From: an uncultured Ruegeria sp.
Lineage (GTDB): Bacteria; Pseudomonadota; Alphaproteobacteria; Rhodobacterales; Rhodobacteraceae
Reading direction: 5' to 3'
Length of the DNA stretch: 64,000 nt
Assembly: GCF_947497005.1 (NCBI RefSeq)
Contig: NZ_CANMFF010000016.1
Coordinates: 1 to 64,000 of the forward strand
Made by a program: the position numbers and the translations under genes. The notes below the pieces were generated by a model. It was not told where the DNA came from. It made no database searches and was given only the letters and a program-made list of their open reading frames with translations. Of this stretch, positions 61,001-64,000 are shown piece by piece. The first letter of the stretch is position 1, and every line of letters starts with the position of its first letter.

Positions 61001-62292
61001 GTCGGCGCACGGTTCAGCATCACGGGGTGTTCGCGGATAACCTCGTCGAGGATATCCCACACTTCGGGGCGCTCTTTCTCGACCAGTTTCTTCGCCTGTT
61101 TCACGGTCGAAGACAGACCCTTGGCTTCAAGGCGCGAGTAGATGAACGGCTTGAACAGCTCCAGCGCCATCTTCTTGGGCAGACCACACTGGTGCAACTT
61201 GAGCTCCGGACCGGTCACAATGACCGAACGGCCCGAGAAGTCGACGCGTTTCCCCAGAAGGTTCTGACGGAAGCGACCCTGCTTACCCTTCAGCATGTCC
61301 GACAGCGATTTCAGCGGGCGCTTGTTGGCGCCGGTGATCACGCGGCCACGACGGCCGTTGTCGAACAGAGCGTCCACAGATTCCTGCAGCATCCGCTTTT
61401 CGTTGCGGACAATGATGTCAGGTGCGCGCAGTTCGATCAGACGCTTCAGACGGTTGTTCCGGTTGATGACGCGGCGATACAGATCGTTCAGATCCGAGGT
61501 CGCGAAACGGCCACCATCCAGCGGAACCAGCGGACGCAGTTCCGGCGGAATGACCGGAATCACGGTCATCACCATCCATTCAGGCCGGTTGCCCGACTCG
61601 AGGAAGGATTCAACAACCTTCAGACGCTTGATGATCTTCTTGGGCTTCAGCTCGCCGGTTGCTTCGGCCAGATCAGCGCGCAACTGCTCGGCTTCGGCTT
61701 CCAGATCGATCTGGGCCAGCATCTCACGAATGGCTTCAGCACCGATATTGGCGGTGAACGCGTCCATGCCATAGGCATCCTGCGCATCCATGTACTCTTC
61801 TTCTGTCAACATCTGGCCATACGACAGGTCGGTCAGACCGGGCTCGATGACGACATAGTTTTCAAAGTACAGAACGCGTTCCAGATCGCGCAGCGTCATG
61901 TCCAGCATCAGACCGATGCGGGACGGCAGCGATTTCAGGAACCAGATGTGTGCGACGGGCGCGGCCAGTTCGATATGGCCCATACGCTCGCGACGGACTT
62001 TCTGCAAGGTGACTTCCACACCGCATTTCTCGCAGACAACGCCGCGATACTTCATCCGCTTATATTTGCCGCACAGACATTCGTAGTCTTTGATCGGGCC
62101 AAAGATACGTGCGCAGAACAGACCGTCACGTTCAGGCTTGAACGTCCGGTAATTGATGGTTTCGGGTTTCTTGATCTCGCCATAGGACCAAGACAGGATC
62201 CGCTCGGGCGACGCCAAGGAGACTTTGATCTCGTCAAAGACTTTCGGAGGCGTCAGCGGGTTGAACGGGTTGTTGGTGATTTCCTGGTTCAT
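58051..62292 (-). CDS. rpoC: RNA polymerase beta' subunit
   Basis: A 1413-residue subunit, the normal alphaproteobacterial length. The N-terminal zinc site uses Cys72, Cys74, Cys87 and Cys90. The active-site motif NADFDGDQMAVH holds the three aspartates that bind magnesium. The second zinc site is visible at CGTERA..CESEEGVCATCYGRD, and the bridge-helix region includes GARGSVTQMKQLGGMRGLMA. It follows rpoB by 49 bp and is closed by a terminator. Confidence 0.98.
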   Translation of the reverse strand: MNQEITNNPFNPLTPPKVFDEIKVSLASPERILSWSYGEIKKPETINYRTFKPERDGLFCARIFGPIKDYECLCGKYKRMKYRGVVCEKCGVEVTLQKVRRERMGHIELAAPVAHIWFLKSLPSRIGLMLDMTLRDLERVLYFENYVVIEPGLTDLSYGQMLTEEEYMDAQDAYGMDAFTANIGAEAIREMLAQIDLEAEAEQLRADLAEATGELKPKKIIKRLKVVESFLESGNRPEWMVMTVIPVIPPELRPLVPLDGGRFATSDLNDLYRRVINRNNRLKRLIELRAPDIIVRNEKRMLQESVDALFDNGRRGRVITGANKRPLKSLSDMLKGKQGRFRQNLLGKRVDFSGRSVIVTGPELKLHQCGLPKKMALELFKPFIYSRLEAKGLSSTVKQAKKLVEKERPEVWDILDEVIREHPVMLNRAPTLHRLGIQAFEPVLIEGKAIQLHPLVCSAFNADFDGDQMAVHVPLSLEAQLEARVLMMSTNNVLSPANGAPIIVPSQDMILGLYYVTLEREGMSGEGKVFGSIDEVQHALDSGEVHLHTKITARVTQIDEEGNEVQKRYETTPGRLRLGALLPMNNKAPFELVNRLLRKKEVQQVIDTVYRYCGQKESVIFCDQIMSMGFKEAFKAGISFGKDDMVIPNDKWGIVDETRSQVKDFEQQYMDGLITQGEKYNKVVDAWSKCNDRVTEAMMSTISSSDRAADGSEQEPNSVYMMAHSGARGSVTQMKQLGGMRGLMAKPNGDIIETPIISNFKEGLTVLEYFNSTHGARKGLSDTALKTANSGYLTRRLVDVAQDCIVREIDCGTERAITAEAAVNDGEVVASLAERVLGRVSADDVLRPGTDEVLVAAGQLIDERMADIIDEAAVASMRIRSPLTCESEEGVCATCYGRDLARGTQVNTGEAVGIIAAQSIGEPGTQLTMRTFHIGGVAQGGQQSFQEASQDGVVSFENPQVLANSAGEILVMGRNMKLVIKDEHGEERASHKLGYGSKLFVKDGAKVARGDKLYEWDPYTLPIIAEKAGTAKYVDLVSGIAVRDETDDATGMTQKIVIDWRAAPKGSDLKPEIILVGEDGEPVRNDAGNPVHYPMSVDAILSIEDGQQIEAGEVVARIPREGAKTKDITGGLPRVAELFEARRPKDHAIIAEADGYVRFGRDYKNKRRISIEPADESMETIEYMVPKGKHIPVAEGDFIQKGEYLMDGNPAPHDILSIMGVEALADYMIDEVQDVYRLQGVKINDKHIEVIVRQMLQKWEILDSGDTTLLKGEHVDKQEFDAANEKTLARGGRLAQGEPILLGITKASLQTRSFISAASFQETTRVLTEASVQGKKDKLVGLKENVIVGRLIPAGTGGATQSVQRVAQSRDNVVIEARREEAEAAAALAAPIMDDDLVGDELDVLVETPESRE

Positions 62293-62341
62293 TTTGCGTC
62301 CTTACAAATTGGGATGGGATGAGTGTGGGGCGTTGCCGCCC

Positions 62342-64000
62342 CTACTCTTCCTCCGCATCCAGGAGTTCCATATTCAGGCCGAGACCACGGACTTCTTTAA
62401 CCAGAACGTTGAACGATTCCGGTACGCCCGCTTCAAAGTTATCCTCGCCCTTGACGATCGACTCATAGACCTTGGTCCGGCCCGCGACGTCATCCGATTT
62501 CACGGTCAGCATCTCCTGCAGGGTGTAGGCGGCGCCATAAGCTTCCAGAGCCCAGACCTCCATCTCACCAAAGCGCTGACCACCGAACTGCGCCTTACCA
62601 CCCAGCGGTTGCTGGGTAACCAGGCTGTACGGCCCGGTCGAACGCGCGTGGATTTTGTCATCCACAAGGTGGTGCAGTTTCAGCAGGTACTTGATACCCA
62701 CGGTGACCGGGCGCGCAAATTGCTCACCGGTACGACCGTCGAACAGAACCGACTGACCGCTTTCCGAGAAGCCCGCACGCACCAGTGCGTCGTTGACGTC
62801 AGCTTCCTTGGCACCGTCAAAGACCGGGGTCGCGATCGGAACACCACGAGTCACGTTGCCCGCCGCTTCGATCAGATGCCCCTCGTCCATGCCGGCAATG
62901 CCTTCGTCGTAGACATTTTCGCCATAGGCCAGCTTCATCGCTTCGCGAACCGGAGTCAGGTCGCCGGAACGGCGGTATTCACCCAGTGCATCGTCGATGT
63001 TCAAACCCAGACCGCGTGCGGCCCAACCCATGTGGGTTTCAAGGATCTGACCAACGTTCATACGCGAAGGCACGCCCAGCGGGTTCAGACAGAAGTCAAC
63101 CGGAGTACCGTCGGCCAGGAACGGCATGTCTTCCATCGGAACAACCTTGGAGATCACACCTTTGTTCCCGTGACGACCGGCCATCTTGTCGCCCGGCTGC
63201 AGCTTACGCTTCACGGCGATGAAGACCTTGACCATCTTCATCACACCCGGCGGCAGGTCGTCGCCACGACGGACCTTCTCGACCTTGTCCTCGAAACGGG
63301 CGTCCAGCGCACGTTTGAGCACTTCGTATTGCTCGTTCAGCGCCTCGACGATCTGTGCATCCTTCTCGTCTTCCAGCGCCAGCTGCCACCACTGACCACG
63401 GGTCAGCATGTCCAGCAGGTCCTCGGTGATCACCGACCCTGCCTTGACGCCTTTCGGGCCTTTGACCGCGGTTTTGCCCATGATCAGACCTTGCAGGCGC
63501 GCATAGATGTTGCGGTCCAGGATCGCCAGCTCGTCGTCCCGGTCACGGGCCAGACGTTCGACTTCCTCACGCTCGATCTGCAGTGCACGCTCGTCTTTTT
63601 CGACGCCGTGACGGTTGAAGACGCGGACTTCAACGACCGTTCCGTAATCGCCCGGTTTCACGCGCAACGAGGTGTCGCGCACGTCAGATGCTTTTTCACC
63701 AAAGATGGCGCGCAGCAGCTTTTCTTCCGGGGTCATCGGGCTTTCGCCCTTCGGAGTGATCTTGCCGACCAGAATATCGCCCGGCTCAACATCCGCGCCG
63801 ATGTAAACGATGCCCGCCTCGTCGAGGTTGCGCAGCGCTTCTTCACCGACGTTCGGGATGTCGCGAGTGATCTCTTCCGGACCCAGCTTTGTATCCCGGG
63901 CGGCGACTTCGAATTCCTCGATATGAACCGAGGTAAAGACGTCATCACGCGCGATACGTTCCGAGATCAGGATCGAGTCTTCGTAGTTGTAACCGTTCCA
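62342..64000 (-). CDS. rpoB: RNA polymerase beta subunit, C-terminal part
   Basis: The last 552 codons of rpoB; the frame is open to the window edge, so the gene continues past 64000. Visible are GDYGTVVEVRVFNRHGV, the KPGDKMAGRHGNKGVISKV catalytic region and the C-terminal GGKAQFGGQRFGEMEVWALE that contacts beta'. The rifampicin-resistance region is outside the window. An internal ATG at 63736 is not the start, because GDILVGKITPKGESP, family sequence, precedes it in frame. Confidence 0.97.
   Translation of the reverse strand, partial: WNGYNYEDSILISERIARDDVFTSVHIEEFEVAARDTKLGPEEITRDIPNVGEEALRNLDEAGIVYIGADVEPGDILVGKITPKGESPMTPEEKLLRAIFGEKASDVRDTSLRVKPGDYGTVVEVRVFNRHGVEKDERALQIEREEVERLARDRDDELAILDRNIYARLQGLIMGKTAVKGPKGVKAGSVITEDLLDMLTRGQWWQLALEDEKDAQIVEALNEQYEVLKRALDARFEDKVEKVRRGDDLPPGVMKMVKVFIAVKRKLQPGDKMAGRHGNKGVISKVVPMEDMPFLADGTPVDFCLNPLGVPSRMNVGQILETHMGWAARGLGLNIDDALGEYRRSGDLTPVREAMKLAYGENVYDEGIAGMDEGHLIEAAGNVTRGVPIATPVFDGAKEADVNDALVRAGFSESGQSVLFDGRTGEQFARPVTVGIKYLLKLHHLVDDKIHARSTGPYSLVTQQPLGGKAQFGGQRFGEMEVWALEAYGAAYTLQEMLTVKSDDVAGRTKVYESIVKGEDNFEAGVPESFNVLVKEVRGLGLNMELLDAEEE

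Noticed and set aside
60649..62322. Plus-strand open frame of 557 codons antisense to rpoC
   Set aside because: Entirely opposite rpoC, with Arg/His/Gln-rich composition typical of antisense frames.

Overview
The window looks like the chromosome of a marine alphaproteobacterium of the Roseobacter group (Rhodobacterales). The evidence is family resemblance and gene order, not a database search: a BztABCD/Aap-type amino-acid ABC transporter, an ATP12 chaperone gene, an rpmH-rnpA-yidD-ttcA-yidC-MOSC-engB-argB neighbourhood, alphaproteobacterial ribosomal proteins and moderately high GC.

Left arm (1-26 kb). A tRNA-Arg(ACG) is followed by a minus-strand operon of a TVP38-type membrane protein, a flavin disulfide oxidoreductase and an orphan sensor kinase. 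Next comes a plus-strand housekeeping series: rpmH, rnpA, yidD, an AidB-like acyl-CoA dehydrogenase, ttcA, an EAL-domain phosphodiesterase, yidC, a MOSC protein, engB, argB, a ferredoxin-like protein and a SixA-like phosphatase. It converges on the minus-strand bzt transporter operon. Further minus-strand genes are ATP12, a HAD phosphatase, an RluC-type pseudouridine synthase, rarA and a DegQ-type protease. A TAXI-family receptor gene beside them is broken by a one-base frameshift.

Right arm (26-64 kb). This is the transcription and translation supercluster, but rearranged. Read on the minus strand from the right edge it runs rpoB-rpoC, rpsL-rpsG-fusA-tuf, rpsJ-rplC-rplD-rplW, then rplO-secY-adk and rpsM-rpsK-rpoA-rplQ. 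The block that normally joins rplW to rplO (rplB through rpmD) lies between them on the plus strand, so it is inverted relative to both flanks. Unrelated genes sit at every break: a desaturase, an MBL hydrolase with a TetR regulator, a DUF1185 protein, a 2OG oxygenase, a cold-shock protein, orphan hypotheticals, a membrane protein/lipoprotein pair, and two tandem glycosyltransferases. Most fragments have a recognisable sigma70-like promoter at one end and a hairpin terminator at the other, so the supercluster appears to have become several independent transcription units.

I see no CRISPR array, prophage, insertion sequence or recognisable defence system. The most unusual content is the inversion of the S10-spc block, the promoters that serve the pieces, and several small or orphan genes at the joints, including a 28-residue hydrophobic peptide next to adk.
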